Shown here: one piece after another, positions 1-8,876 of the stretch
Layout: each line of letters starts with the position of its first letter
How positions within the stretch are numbered: position 1 is the first letter of the stretch
From: SZUA-378 sp036652815
Lineage (GTDB): Bacteria; Bacillota; Clostridia; Lachnospirales; Lachnospiraceae
Length of the DNA stretch: 64,000 nucleotides
NCBI GenBank assembly: GCA_036652815.1
Contig: JAVVVE010000010.1
Span: forward strand, 14,768-78,767
Direction of reading: 5' to 3'
Position numbers and translations under genes: made by a program
Notes under the pieces: model-generated
Told to the model about the DNA's origin: nothing
Seen by the model: the letters and a program-made list of their open reading frames with translations, nothing else
Database searches by the model: none

Positions 1-36
1 GAAATCTTAATGGATCGTATTAAACAGAAAAAATAA
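1..36 (+). CDS. C-terminal tail of an upstream gene (partial)
   Basis: An open frame from the first base encodes EILMDRIKQKK and stops at TAA 34-36. It ends 48 bases before the next start on the same strand. The fragment is too short to assign; that it is a real gene end is an inference from its position and lysine-rich ending. Confidence 0.35.
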   Translation, partial: EILMDRIKQKK

Positions 37-84
37 TCAAAGTGCAGCAGCTTGCAGCAACTCCTAAAAGAAACGGTTGATTAA

Positions 85-1506
85 ATGAATGAATTGTCCA
101 TACCGTTAGAGGCTCACGGTAAGCAGCCGTTGTATGAACAGATCTATACCTATATACGCAATGAAATCAGAGAGGGGAAGCTTCTGCGGGATGAGAAGCT
201 TCCCTCAACACGTGCCCTGGCAGAGCATCTGCAAGTGTCCAGAAGTACAGTTGATTTGGCGTACGACCAACTTTTATCAGAAGGCTATCTGGAGTCTAAA
301 CCCTATAAAGGGTATTATGTCTGTCCAATTGAAGGACTGCTTTCGCTGCAGTCGTCCAACGACATAACCGCATATGATGTTGTATCCAATCCACCAACGG
401 AGAAAAAGAACTACCTCTATGATTTTACAACCAATGGAATTGATAGAGAAGGCTTTCCTTTTGCAACCTGGAGACGTATCTGCAAAAATACATTGCTAGA
501 ACATGAAGACGCTCTGTTCAGTATGGGAGATTCCGGTGGAGAAGAGGTGCTGCGAACTGTGATTGCAGGATATTTACATACCTCTCGTGGTGTCAACTGC
601 AGTGCGAGGCAGATCGTGATAGGGGCCGGAAATGACTACCTTCTTTTACTCCTGGCGAAGATATTGGGCTCTGATAGAACGGTTGCGATGGAAGAGGCGA
701 CTTATACCAGGGCACAACGTACTTTTTTGTCCTGTGGATATCATCTGATCACAGTGCCGATGGATGAATCGGGGATGTGTGTAGAACACTTAGAGGACAG
801 TGAAGCGGACATTGCTTATGTCATGCCGGCACATCAGTATCCTATGGGTATTGTTATGCCAATAGGCAGAAGAACAGAATTACTTAACTGGGCGAGTCAA
901 TCGAATTGCAGATATATTATAGAAGATGATTATGACAGTGAATTTCGTTATAAAGGAAAACCCATTCCATCGTTACAGGCATCTGATCAGGATGGCAGTG
1001 TTATCTATATTGGTACTTTTTCCAAATCAATAGCACCGGCTATCCGAGTGAGCTTTATGGTCTTGCCACAGGAGTTATTAAAGCAGTATGAGAGTACGAC
1101 CGATTATCTTGCTTCTACCGTATCCAGAACCGATCAGATGATGCTGGCGGAATTTTTACGTGGAGGCTATTATGAGCGGCATTTGAATAAAATGCGTAAA
1201 TATTATAAAACGAAGCATGATCTGCTGCTTAGCTGTTTAAAGGGGTTATCAGCGAAATTCAGAATCTCGGGGGAAAATGCCGGTCTGCATATTTTACTGC
1301 ATTATACCGGAGAAAAAAGTGAAATGGAATTGGTAGAGGAAGCGAAAAAACAGGGCGTACGTGTGTATGGCTTGTCGGAGACCTGCGATAGACAGGGAGG
1401 CGATTTAAGGATATCGCCGATTTTATTGCTTGGCTATGGTGGATTATCGGAACAGCAGATTACAGAGGGTACAAAAAAACTGTTAGAGGCGTGGAACACG
1501 CTCTAA
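85..1506 (+). CDS. MocR/PdxR-type GntR regulator with aminotransferase domain
   Basis: The 473-residue protein has an N-terminal GntR winged helix (about residues 10-80, with the STRALAEHLQVSRSTVDLAY helix-turn-helix) and a fold-type I aminotransferase-like domain (about 110-470). The aminotransferase part keeps EDDYDSEF and the presumed PLP lysine in GTFSKSIAPAIR. Such proteins sense PLP or amino-acid aldimines and control vitamin B6, GABA or transport genes. No pdxS/pdxT pair is visible, so the target is unknown; an adjacent gene to the left of the window is possible. The 3' end contains an opposite-strand terminator. The family call is secure, the regulon is not. Confidence 0.88.
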   Translation: MNELSIPLEAHGKQPLYEQIYTYIRNEIREGKLLRDEKLPSTRALAEHLQVSRSTVDLAYDQLLSEGYLESKPYKGYYVCPIEGLLSLQSSNDITAYDVVSNPPTEKKNYLYDFTTNGIDREGFPFATWRRICKNTLLEHEDALFSMGDSGGEEVLRTVIAGYLHTSRGVNCSARQIVIGAGNDYLLLLLAKILGSDRTVAMEEATYTRAQRTFLSCGYHLITVPMDESGMCVEHLEDSEADIAYVMPAHQYPMGIVMPIGRRTELLNWASQSNCRYIIEDDYDSEFRYKGKPIPSLQASDQDGSVIYIGTFSKSIAPAIRVSFMVLPQELLKQYESTTDYLASTVSRTDQMMLAEFLRGGYYERHLNKMRKYYKTKHDLLLSCLKGLSAKFRISGENAGLHILLHYTGEKSEMELVEEAKKQGVRVYGLSETCDRQGGDLRISPILLLGYGGLSEQQITEGTKKLLEAWNTL

Positions 1507-1509
1507 CAG
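1472..1509 (-). terminator. Intrinsic terminator inside the 3' end of the MocR gene
   Basis: The arms CTGTTAGAG (1480-1488) and CTCTAACAG (1501-1509) enclose a CGTG/CACG inner stem. Read on the minus strand the hairpin is followed by seven T (the A run at 1473-1479). It therefore terminates the minus-strand gene at 1528-1794 and not the plus-strand gene, after which there is no T run. Confidence 0.75.
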
Positions 1510-1527
1510 TCTGCAGGTTTCATGGCA

Positions 1528-1794
1528 CTAAATGGATTCTTCTTCCTCGATATCATCATCGAAGAATTCTTCTACATGGTCACTTGGCTTGTTATCATCT
1601 AAATTAAGGGAAACATAAGAACGTTCCTGGGACGAATCCGGGGTAGTATCATCTAAATCATCATCAAAATCGTCAAAATCATCCTCGTCCTCTGATATTT
1701 CATCTTTCTTATTTTGCATATAATAATATGCACCTGCGGCAACTGCACCTACGGCAGCAGTGAATACCAAAAACTTTCCAAATTTCTTAGCCAT
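1528..1794 (-). CDS. Small membrane-anchored acidic protein, unknown function
   Basis: The 88-residue protein starts with a basic MAKKFGK segment, has one predicted transmembrane helix (about residues 8-27, Ala/Gly/Val-rich), a short lysine patch, then a strongly acidic Asp/Glu tail to the C-terminus (for example DDFDDFDDDLDD). An AGGAG ribosome site precedes the ATG on the minus strand. It is convergent with the MocR gene and divergent from the TetR gene. I do not recognise the family; the topology suggests an N-in anchor with an acidic tail, but no role can be inferred. Confidence 0.7.
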   Translation of the reverse strand: MAKKFGKFLVFTAAVGAVAAGAYYYMQNKKDEISEDEDDFDDFDDDLDDTTPDSSQERSYVSLNLDDNKPSDHVEEFFDDDIEEEESI

Positions 1795-1977
1795 AAATGT
1801 ACTCCTTTCACTTTCTATATTGAGTATTGTAATACTATTTTACCAAATTGAAAAGGGATATCTGTATAAAATATTGAAATGATTAAAAAAATGTGATATG
1901 CTTGCACAACATGACTGCAATAGTCAATCGCAATCATGAAACTATAGTAAATGTGCAGCGGTATTTGGGAGTCCATC

Positions 1978-2583
1978 ATGAATGATAAATTCTTTGATTT
2001 AAAAAAAGAAAAACAGGATAGAATCATAAATGCAGCCCTAAAGATATTTAGTCTTCATGCGTATCGACATGCCAGTACGGATGAAATGGTGCAGGAAGCG
2101 GGCATTAGCAAGGGACTGCTCTTTCATTATTTTGACAATAAACTTGGATTGTATTCTTTTTTATATGCTTATAGTATTAAATATGTAGCGATTGAACTTT
2201 ATCAAACGGTCAGCATCAAAGAAAATAATTATTTTGAACTTTTGAAGCAGGTGGAATATGCACATTATCAGGCGATGACAGTATATCCATATATGTTGTT
2301 TTTCCTTGAGCGAGCGGATAAAGAAGTGGAGATAGAAGTCTGTGAAGCAATTGAGGACAAAAAGAAAGAACGTGCCACAGCATACAGCCGGATATATCAA
2401 CACGCTAGTCAAATAGATTTTAAGGAAAACATCGACCCACAACAGGCATTGCATATTATACAGTATACCATAGATGGTATTAAGTCCGAGTATGCCGGAG
2501 CGGGTATGGATGATGGAAAAGAGATGTATATGCAGCTTGCCCTTTATTTAGATACGCTCCAAGCTCTTTATTTACGCTGCTGA
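1978..2583 (+). CDS. TetR/AcrR family transcriptional regulator
   Basis: The 201-residue protein has a TetR N-terminal helix-turn-helix (IINAALKIFSLHAYRHASTD, then MVQEAGISKGLLFHYFDNK) and a variable helical ligand domain. ATG 1978 is chosen over the in-frame ATG at 1951 because TTGGGAG lies just before it and because TetR proteins begin shortly before the RIINAALKIF helix. The ligand and targets are unknown. Its last 16 bases overlap the 3' end of the convergent DUF6062-like gene. Confidence 0.85.
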   Translation: MNDKFFDLKKEKQDRIINAALKIFSLHAYRHASTDEMVQEAGISKGLLFHYFDNKLGLYSFLYAYSIKYVAIELYQTVSIKENNYFELLKQVEYAHYQAMTVYPYMLFFLERADKEVEIEVCEAIEDKKKERATAYSRIYQHASQIDFKENIDPQQALHIIQYTIDGIKSEYAGAGMDDGKEMYMQLALYLDTLQALYLRC

Positions 2584-3329
2584 TAGACAGAATCTGCAGG
2601 ATATCCTCCTTGTAATTTCTGCATACCGCGTTGAATGGCATCCGCAGAAGTCCGCCAGTCAGCTTCCTGATTACGATAATCAAACTTTTCAATCAACCAT
2701 GACATATCTTCTGACAGACGTGCCATATTTTGATCCATGAGATGAAATAAGGCAGGAAAGAATTCTTCTTTTTCGAGATCAGTCAGTTTGGTATCAGCAG
2801 CAGTGCAAAGATCACCAAAATGTGGAAGACAGAATCCTTTAGACTGAAACAAAGTAGTTTTAAAATCAGCATCCTTCTTATATAGTACGAAAAAAGTATC
2901 TAAGTATCTATTATATTCTTCAGCAGTGCGATCACAGATATAACAGGACTTTTTGCGGTCGGCAACCCAGGCTCCGATGGCATTAGGCTGTTTGTTGCTT
3001 TTCTGAAACCGATCGGTAAAAGTACTTTTTCTGGGAGTAAAGTGTTTGCATTGTTGCTCCAACTCGGTACGTATCTGCATATAATGCGTTTTCAAGATCC
3101 AGCCATTCCCAAGTGTATTTCCATAATCAAACATTTTCTTATAGTGATAACGGCAAAAACCGGCTTCATCTGTTTCTTTTCGAACCGAACTCTCCATATA
3201 AGAGGATGCGGAACCCAATACAAAATCCAACATATCTTGTTCCAAAGTACGTTCTATAAAGCAAAAAGGACATTCCTCGTTCGCATGCATCGCATCATTT
3301 AATGGAATGGTATATAGTTTTTCTCTCAT
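2568..3329 (-). CDS. DUF6062-like protein with two CxxC...CxxH modules
   Basis: The 253-residue protein appears internally duplicated. C20-C23 with C59-H62 and C129-C132 with C167-H170 have nearly the same spacing (39 and 38 residues), and each half ends in G-F-C-x-x-H. This is the pattern of two zinc-binding treble-clef-like modules joined by helical segments. I recognise it as a DUF6062-type protein known mainly from Clostridia; the function is unknown. The 3' end overlaps the TetR gene by 16 bases. Metal binding is inferred from the residues only. Confidence 0.75.
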   Translation of the reverse strand: MREKLYTIPLNDAMHANEECPFCFIERTLEQDMLDFVLGSASSYMESSVRKETDEAGFCRYHYKKMFDYGNTLGNGWILKTHYMQIRTELEQQCKHFTPRKSTFTDRFQKSNKQPNAIGAWVADRKKSCYICDRTAEEYNRYLDTFFVLYKKDADFKTTLFQSKGFCLPHFGDLCTAADTKLTDLEKEEFFPALFHLMDQNMARLSEDMSWLIEKFDYRNQEADWRTSADAIQRGMQKLQGGYPADSVYQQRK

Positions 3330-3444
3330 TTCGATTTACTCCTTATAGTAATATAGTAACATAATTGTAGCCTTTTTTTCTTGAAATAACAAGGGATAAA
3401 GGGTATACTCATAAGAAGAGATAAAGAATAGGGGGACTACCACC

Positions 3445-4041
3445 ATGAATCAAAAGACAGTGATTACCATTGGAAGAGAATTCGGAAGTGAAGGACATGA
3501 GATAGGCCAAGAACTGGCTGAACGTCTGGCGATTCCATTATATGATAAAGATTTATTGGAGAAGGCAGCCGAGAGAAGCGGGGTGTCAGTATCACACCTT
3601 GCCAATGTGGATGAAACCATTACCAATCGATTCTTAGAACCATATTTGGGGTTTGGTAATAACAAAGAAAATTTGAATGATAAATTATTTCAGGTGGAGA
3701 CGCAGATTATCAGAGATGTTGCAGCAAAATCTTCCTGTATCATCGTAGGCCGATGTGCAGATTATATTTTAAAAGAGGATGCAGATTGTGTTCATGTATT
3801 TATTTATGCACCTTATGAAGCCAGAGTACAGATTATCAAGCAGAAACATTGCATTACAGAGGAAGAAGCTAAGAAACTCGTTAAGAAGATGGATCAGGTA
3901 CGCAATAGTTATTATGCATATTATGTTGGAAAAGGATGGAACCGTAAAGAAGGTAAGGATATTTTACTGAACAGAGCTAAATTTGGGATTGACGGCTGTG
4001 TAGATATTTTGGAAGCCATGGTGAAGAGCAGGATTTTATAA
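3445..4041 (+). CDS. Cytidylate kinase-like family protein
   Basis: The 198-residue protein begins ITIGREFGSEGHEIGQELAE, the P-loop variant of the cytidylate-kinase-like group (AAA_26 type), followed by LYDKDLLEKAAERSG. Members often stand alone or next to signalling genes and their substrate is usually not established; this is not the canonical Cmk. It lies 11 bases before the GGDEF gene with which it is probably co-transcribed. Good ribosome site (GGGGG) upstream. Confidence 0.8.
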   Translation: MNQKTVITIGREFGSEGHEIGQELAERLAIPLYDKDLLEKAAERSGVSVSHLANVDETITNRFLEPYLGFGNNKENLNDKLFQVETQIIRDVAAKSSCIIVGRCADYILKEDADCVHVFIYAPYEARVQIIKQKHCITEEEAKKLVKKMDQVRNSYYAYYVGKGWNRKEGKDILLNRAKFGIDGCVDILEAMVKSRIL

Positions 4042-4052
4042 GGGGAACTAAT

Positions 4053-6662
4053 ATGGAATCGATAGAGGAACGAAAAGTAGAAGAAGCTAATCGCGAAGAT
4101 CGCATTCAGCAATTGGAAAAACAATTGAATTCACTGGAAAAAAGTATTCCTGGTGGGGTATGTGAGGTGTGCGCAGATGAGGAGTGGACGATTCTGTGGC
4201 ATAATAAAAATTATCTGGAAATAATCGGATATACAGAAGAGCAATTTAAGGATGAATTGCAAAGCAAGGCAGTGGGCTATGTGGTACCGGAAGATGTAGA
4301 AAGAATCAATAAACTGATGCAGGAGACAGTCGCAAAAGGTCAGCGTTATTTTACAACGGAGATGCGTATCGCAAGACGTAATGGGGAAGAACGTATCCTT
4401 ATGACTTCCTTTAGTTTTATTCCCAATGAAGAGGGAACGATCCCGACTTCCTTTAGTGTGGGTATTGATATTACAGAATATAAGTATAACAAGGAATTGC
4501 AGCAAAATGCAGAAATATATCTCCTTGCCATGGCACAAACCTCTAATTGCGTATGGGAATATGACATAGCTACGAAATGTATGAGTAGTTCTGAGAGTCT
4601 TTTTAACATATTTGGATTGAAGGGGAATATTGAAAATGTTCCGGAATCTTTAATAGAACAAGGTTTGATACATCCTGATTATGTACAAGAAACTCGACGT
4701 ATGTATCAGGATTTAGAACGCGGAGTAGCCAATGCACATGCCCTGATTCAGGCACGTAAGATAAATGGAGAATATATTTGGCTGGATATCAAACAGACCT
4801 TAATCTTCGGAGAAGACGGTAAGCCAAAGAAGGCGATTGCACTGGCAGAGGATGTGACACAGAGGCACAATATTGAGATTCGTTACCAGGAAGCTGAAAA
4901 ACGCAGAGAGGCAATGATGTATGATTTTACATTCGTTTGTCAGCTCAATATGACCGGAAATACTATTTTACATGTGAATGAGAAAGATTTTCCGCTTTAT
5001 GGACTCAAACTAGACGAAACAGTCAGTGAGCTACTTCATAAAATAACAGATCATTTTATACATCCGGAGCAAAGGGGGCAATTTCTAAAATCTTTTAGTC
5101 AGGAATCTGTGCTGGATGCTTTTAAAAGAGGGATTCAGGAAGTGGAGATTGACTATCAGTGTCTCACACAGGATCATACCTATCGTTGGCATAAAAGTAT
5201 TATGAATATTATCAGAGAACCGGTTAAGGGGGATCTTTATGCATATATTTATATGAAAGATATCCAGGAACAAAAATTACAGGAACTCGCACTTTTAAGA
5301 CAGGCACAGAGAGATTCACTGACAGATTTATATAATCGCCATACGTTGAAACAAAAGACCAACGATATGCTTCAATATGTGAAATATCATGATAAGATTC
5401 AAGCGATGTATATGATTGATTTAGATAATTTTAAATCGGTAAATGATAAGTATGGGCATACCAAAGGAGATGAAATACTGATTCAGACGGCAAAGGCTTT
5501 ACGTTCCGTTATCCGGGATCAGGGGATCGTAGGACGCATGGGGGGAGACGAATTCTATGCGTTTGTACCAACGTGTGTTTCTATACCCAGAGTTAAAATA
5601 ATTGCAGACAATATCTGTAAGGCTCTCAAATGTGCTTTGAGTGAGACGTGTATTGTCGCGGCATCTGTAGGGGTTGCTATAGCACCCAGAGATGGAGACG
5701 ATTTTAATACCTTATACAGATGTGCGGACGAAGCACTCTATCAGGCGAAAAGAAATGGGAAAGATGGATATGTAGTTTATTCGGCAAAGTTACGTCGAAA
5801 GCAGGCATCGCTTGACAGTGTTTCTGTGAGTAGGGAATGGCTCCTAGATGAATCTAATGATCTGGTGTATGTATCAGATATGGAAAATTATAATTTGCTC
5901 TATATGAATAAAGGAGCCAAAGAAGCTTTTGGTATTGATCCGGAAGCAGACTTGAAGGGGAGAAAATGTTATGAAGTGCTGCAGCATTTGCAAGAGCCTT
6001 GTGAGTTCTGTAATAATCATCTGCTCTGCAGAGAGAGCTTCTATACATGGGAACATCAGAATCTTGCGATTCAGCGCTTTTTCCAGATTAAAGATCGTAT
6101 CGTAGACTGGTACGGAAGACCGGCAAGAATAGAGATGGCAACTGACTTAACAAAGAAAGAAAATGAAAAAAACGAACTGGAAAAACAGGTAAGGATGAAT
6201 CAGGTTCTGCTTCAATGTTTACACAAGATGAATGTAAACGTAGCAGGCCCGCAGCTGATAGACGATATTTTAGGAGAAGTTGGAACATACTACCAGGCAG
6301 ACAGAGCCTATATCGTATGGCAGAAGAGTGCTGAAAAGCGAGTTATCTATGAATGGACGAAAAAAGGAATTACACCACTTGGTCAGTTACTCTATGAGAT
6401 CCCCTCTTTGGATGACAACTTTTTTACGAGGCTATGTGGTGATCGGGACGATTACAGAATAGATAGCCAAAAAGAAGCAGAGAAGAAGTATCCGGATATG
6501 TATCGGATTATGCGTCAGCATGCAATAGAGAGCCAGAGAGCGATTCCTTTTAGACAAAATGGAATCATAGGAGGAATGATTGCTTTGGACAATCCTCATA
6601 TCTCTCAAGATGATCTTACTCTTTTGCGGCTGTTGGAGGAATTTTTAATTAAGAGACTATAA
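4053..6662 (+). CDS. Multi-PAS diguanylate cyclase with C-terminal PAS/GAF-like region
   Basis: The 869-residue protein is cytoplasmic (no transmembrane segment seen). PAS-like domains cover about residues 30-150, 155-275 and 285-410. A GGDEF domain (about 415-590) has the intact MGGDEF signature and the DLDNFKSVNDKYGH motif, so cyclic-di-GMP synthesis is expected. The inhibitory site normally read RxxD is RDQG here, so product inhibition may be lost. A fourth PAS-like region (about 600-700) carries CEFCNNHLLC, a possible metal or redox site, and a GAF-like segment follows. An output domain placed after GGDEF is less usual than sensor-then-GGDEF order. Confidence 0.88.
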   Translation: MESIEERKVEEANREDRIQQLEKQLNSLEKSIPGGVCEVCADEEWTILWHNKNYLEIIGYTEEQFKDELQSKAVGYVVPEDVERINKLMQETVAKGQRYFTTEMRIARRNGEERILMTSFSFIPNEEGTIPTSFSVGIDITEYKYNKELQQNAEIYLLAMAQTSNCVWEYDIATKCMSSSESLFNIFGLKGNIENVPESLIEQGLIHPDYVQETRRMYQDLERGVANAHALIQARKINGEYIWLDIKQTLIFGEDGKPKKAIALAEDVTQRHNIEIRYQEAEKRREAMMYDFTFVCQLNMTGNTILHVNEKDFPLYGLKLDETVSELLHKITDHFIHPEQRGQFLKSFSQESVLDAFKRGIQEVEIDYQCLTQDHTYRWHKSIMNIIREPVKGDLYAYIYMKDIQEQKLQELALLRQAQRDSLTDLYNRHTLKQKTNDMLQYVKYHDKIQAMYMIDLDNFKSVNDKYGHTKGDEILIQTAKALRSVIRDQGIVGRMGGDEFYAFVPTCVSIPRVKIIADNICKALKCALSETCIVAASVGVAIAPRDGDDFNTLYRCADEALYQAKRNGKDGYVVYSAKLRRKQASLDSVSVSREWLLDESNDLVYVSDMENYNLLYMNKGAKEAFGIDPEADLKGRKCYEVLQHLQEPCEFCNNHLLCRESFYTWEHQNLAIQRFFQIKDRIVDWYGRPARIEMATDLTKKENEKNELEKQVRMNQVLLQCLHKMNVNVAGPQLIDDILGEVGTYYQADRAYIVWQKSAEKRVIYEWTKKGITPLGQLLYEIPSLDDNFFTRLCGDRDDYRIDSQKEAEKKYPDMYRIMRQHAIESQRAIPFRQNGIIGGMIALDNPHISQDDLTLLRLLEEFLIKRL

Positions 6663-6680
6663 GGAAGGCATGGTTTTATT

Positions 6681-8048
6681 GTGAAAAAAGATTTTTATAA
6701 AAAAGTATTTGCATTGGTGTTGCCCATGGCACTGCAGAATCTCATCAATGTGGGAGTTATGGCAACAGATGTTATTATGTTGGGAAAAGTTGGAGAAACG
6801 GTATTATCGGGTGCCTCTTTAGGAGGACAAATTTATTTTATTTTGAGTCTTATTCTATTTGGTACAACCTCAGGGGCATGCGTTTTGCTGGCACAGTATT
6901 GGGGTAAACAGGATATTGATTCCATTGAAAAAGTAATTGGCATCGCGATGAAGATCTCGATAACGATCAGTGTTATCTTTATGGTGGTCAGCTTATTGAT
7001 ACCGGAATCCTTGATGCGTATCTACTCCAATGAACCTGCGGTTATCTTAGAAGGTTCCAAATATGTTCAAATTATCGCACTTACCTATCCGATTGTAGCG
7101 TTTACATTAGTTTATTTGAATCTGATGAAGAGCGTGGAAAGAGTTATTATCTCCACGCTTGTCTATGGAGTATCCTTAATTGTTAATGTGATAGCCAACG
7201 CCATCTTAATCTTTGGATTGTTTGGCGTACCGGCTATGGGCATCAAAGGTGCAGCAATCGGTACCTTGATTGCGAGGCTTACAGAGCTTTTAATCGTTGT
7301 TATCTATGCGGCAAAATTTAATCGACAGGTAAAAGTCAGATTGCATTATTGCCTTCATATGGATAAGATATTATTTCCGGATTTTATGCGATATAGCGGA
7401 CCGGTTATCTTAAATGAGATGATGTGGGGATTAGGATATTCAGCCAATAGTGCGATTGTAGGACATATGGGCAGTAGTGCAGTAGCTGCTAATTCGGTAT
7501 CACAGGTTGCCAGACAGTTAGCTACTGTCATTGTATTTGGGATTGCAAATGCAACTGCAATTATGATCGGAAAAGCCATCGGTGAGAAAAAGGATAAAGT
7601 GGCCGAAGCATATGGTGCCAGCTTTATCAGGCTTGCATTGGTATTTGGTATCATAGGAGGTATGCTTATCTTATTCTTAAGACCCATTATTATTAGTGCA
7701 CTGGGTTTTTCGGGACAGACGGCAGAATATATGAATGCGTTCATGTTTATGATGTCATTTTATGTGGTTGTACAAGCAGTGAATACCACTTGTATCGTGG
7801 GTATCTTTAGGGCAGGCGGAGATACTAAATTTGGTTTGATTATCGATGTTGCTTCTATGTGGGGTGCTTCGATCCTACTGGGTGCGATCGCAGCATTTGT
7901 GTTCCATTGGCCGGTTGAGATAGTTTATGCTATCTTATTATTGGATGAAGTTATAAAAACACCACTTACCTTACTGAGATATCGTAAGAAGATATGGCTC
8001 AAGAATGTGACACGGGACTGTCAAACAGTCAGCATGGGTAACGATTGA
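6681..8048 (+). CDS. MATE family efflux transporter
   Basis: The 455-residue integral membrane protein has about twelve hydrophobic segments in two similar halves. The N-terminus (FALVLPMALQNLINVGVMAT) and the SGASLGGQ region are typical of MATE antiporters. GTG 6681 is the start: the ATG eleven bases upstream runs into a stop, and AAGGAAGG lies upstream. It follows the GGDEF gene by 18 bases and ends at a strong terminator. Substrate is unknown; Na+ or H+ coupled export of drugs or metabolites is family knowledge. Confidence 0.88.
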   Translation: MKKDFYKKVFALVLPMALQNLINVGVMATDVIMLGKVGETVLSGASLGGQIYFILSLILFGTTSGACVLLAQYWGKQDIDSIEKVIGIAMKISITISVIFMVVSLLIPESLMRIYSNEPAVILEGSKYVQIIALTYPIVAFTLVYLNLMKSVERVIISTLVYGVSLIVNVIANAILIFGLFGVPAMGIKGAAIGTLIARLTELLIVVIYAAKFNRQVKVRLHYCLHMDKILFPDFMRYSGPVILNEMMWGLGYSANSAIVGHMGSSAVAANSVSQVARQLATVIVFGIANATAIMIGKAIGEKKDKVAEAYGASFIRLALVFGIIGGMLILFLRPIIISALGFSGQTAEYMNAFMFMMSFYVVVQAVNTTCIVGIFRAGGDTKFGLIIDVASMWGASILLGAIAAFVFHWPVEIVYAILLLDEVIKTPLTLLRYRKKIWLKNVTRDCQTVSMGND

Positions 8049-8090
8049 ACGACAATTTTCTAAAGGAATATATTTTTTAAGGATGGAATC

Positions 8091-8131
8091 TTCCGCTTTT
8101 ACCACAACATGGTAACAAGCGGAATTTTTTT
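8091..8131 (+). terminator. Intrinsic terminator after the MATE gene
   Basis: TTCCGCTT (8091-8098) pairs with AAGCGGAA (8117-8124), with an inner TTACC/GGTAA stem, followed by a run of seven T. It separates the MATE transcript from the metal operon. Confidence 0.85.
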
Positions 8132-8159
8132 GTTTTGTACTTTTTCTTATCAGAAAGAG

Positions 8160-8187
8160 TTGACAATTGAAAGGGAAAGAATATAAT
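8160..8187 (+). promoter_or_regulatory. Promoter of the metal-homeostasis operon
   Basis: TTGACA (8160-8165) and TATAAT (8182-8187), both perfect sigma-A hexamers, with a 16-base spacer. The ArsR-type operator begins six bases downstream. Confidence 0.75.
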
Positions 8188-8192
8188 GAACA

Positions 8193-8210
8193 TATGAACA
8201 GATATTCATA
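8193..8210 (+). promoter_or_regulatory. SmtB/CadC-type operator
   Basis: TATGAACAGATATTCATA is an 18-base palindrome broken only at its centre. It contains the TGAACA...TATTCA halves typical of SmtB/ZiaR/CadC sites. It sits between the -10 box and the start of the ArsR gene, so the repressor would block its own operon until metal binds. The match to the family motif is from memory. Confidence 0.7.
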
Positions 8211-8227
8211 CGAGGAGGCGTGAAACA

Positions 8228-8605
8228 TTGAAGGAGCCGGTCAAAGAAGTTATTGTGGAACAATGCGAATATATTCATGTGCATGAGGATATTGTTACAG
8301 AAGTGAATGAGAAGATGCCGAGTGAAGAAGAACTTTATGATCTGGCAGATTTTTTTAAGATTTTCGGAGATTCTACCAGACTAAAAATCCTAACGGTGCT
8401 CTTATGCTCCGAGATGTGTGTATGTGACCTTGCTCAGATACTGGGTATGACACAATCGGCTATTTCACATCAATTAAGAACCTTAAAACAGATGGCACTG
8501 GTGAAAAATCGAAGAGATGGAAAAACAATCCTGTATTCTTTGACAGATGGACATATTATGACAATCCTGAATCAGGGGTTAGAGCATATTGAAGAAGATA
8601 AGTAA
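8228..8605 (+). CDS. ArsR/SmtB family metal-sensing repressor
   Basis: The 125-residue protein has a winged helix (ILGMTQSAISHQLRTL) and two recognisable metal sites. An MCVCDL motif matches the cysteine (alpha-3) site of CadC/ArsR. The C-terminus has D-G-H-x10-H-I-E-E, the alpha-5 zinc site of SmtB/CzrA. An N-terminal CEYIHVHE adds possible ligands. It should sense Zn, Cd or Pb and repress the downstream ATPase genes. TTG 8228 is the start, with GAGGAGGCG just upstream. First gene of the metal operon. Confidence 0.88.
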   Translation: MKEPVKEVIVEQCEYIHVHEDIVTEVNEKMPSEEELYDLADFFKIFGDSTRLKILTVLLCSEMCVCDLAQILGMTQSAISHQLRTLKQMALVKNRRDGKTILYSLTDGHIMTILNQGLEHIEEDK

Positions 8606-8636
8606 ACATTCAAAAATAGCATGGAGGAAATGAGAG

Positions 8637-8858
8637 ATGAAAAAAGTATTTATACTGGAAGATTTAGACTGTGCACATTGTGCGGAGAAAATAGAAACGA
8701 GTATTGGTAAGCTTGAAGGGGTGCAGCAATGCAGAGTCACCTTTTTAACTTGCAAGATGACATTGGATATGGAAGATGATAAGGTTGAGCGTATTATAAA
8801 AGAAGCCAAAAAGATCATTAAGACATTAGAACCGGATGTATCATTAATCGAAAAATAG
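8637..8858 (+). CDS. Stand-alone HMA heavy-metal-binding protein
   Basis: The 73-residue protein is a single ferredoxin-like HMA domain with the metal motif DCAHCAEKIE near the N-terminus. It lies between the repressor and a P-type ATPase that has no HMA domain of its own, so it may supply metal to that pump in trans. GGAGG precedes the ATG. Copper chaperones look similar; the acidic residue before the first cysteine fits the Zn/Cd-type motif D-C-x-x-C better. Confidence 0.85.
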   Translation: MKKVFILEDLDCAHCAEKIETSIGKLEGVQQCRVTFLTCKMTLDMEDDKVERIIKEAKKIIKTLEPDVSLIEK

Positions 8859-8876
8859 AGGGATAGGATTCATATC

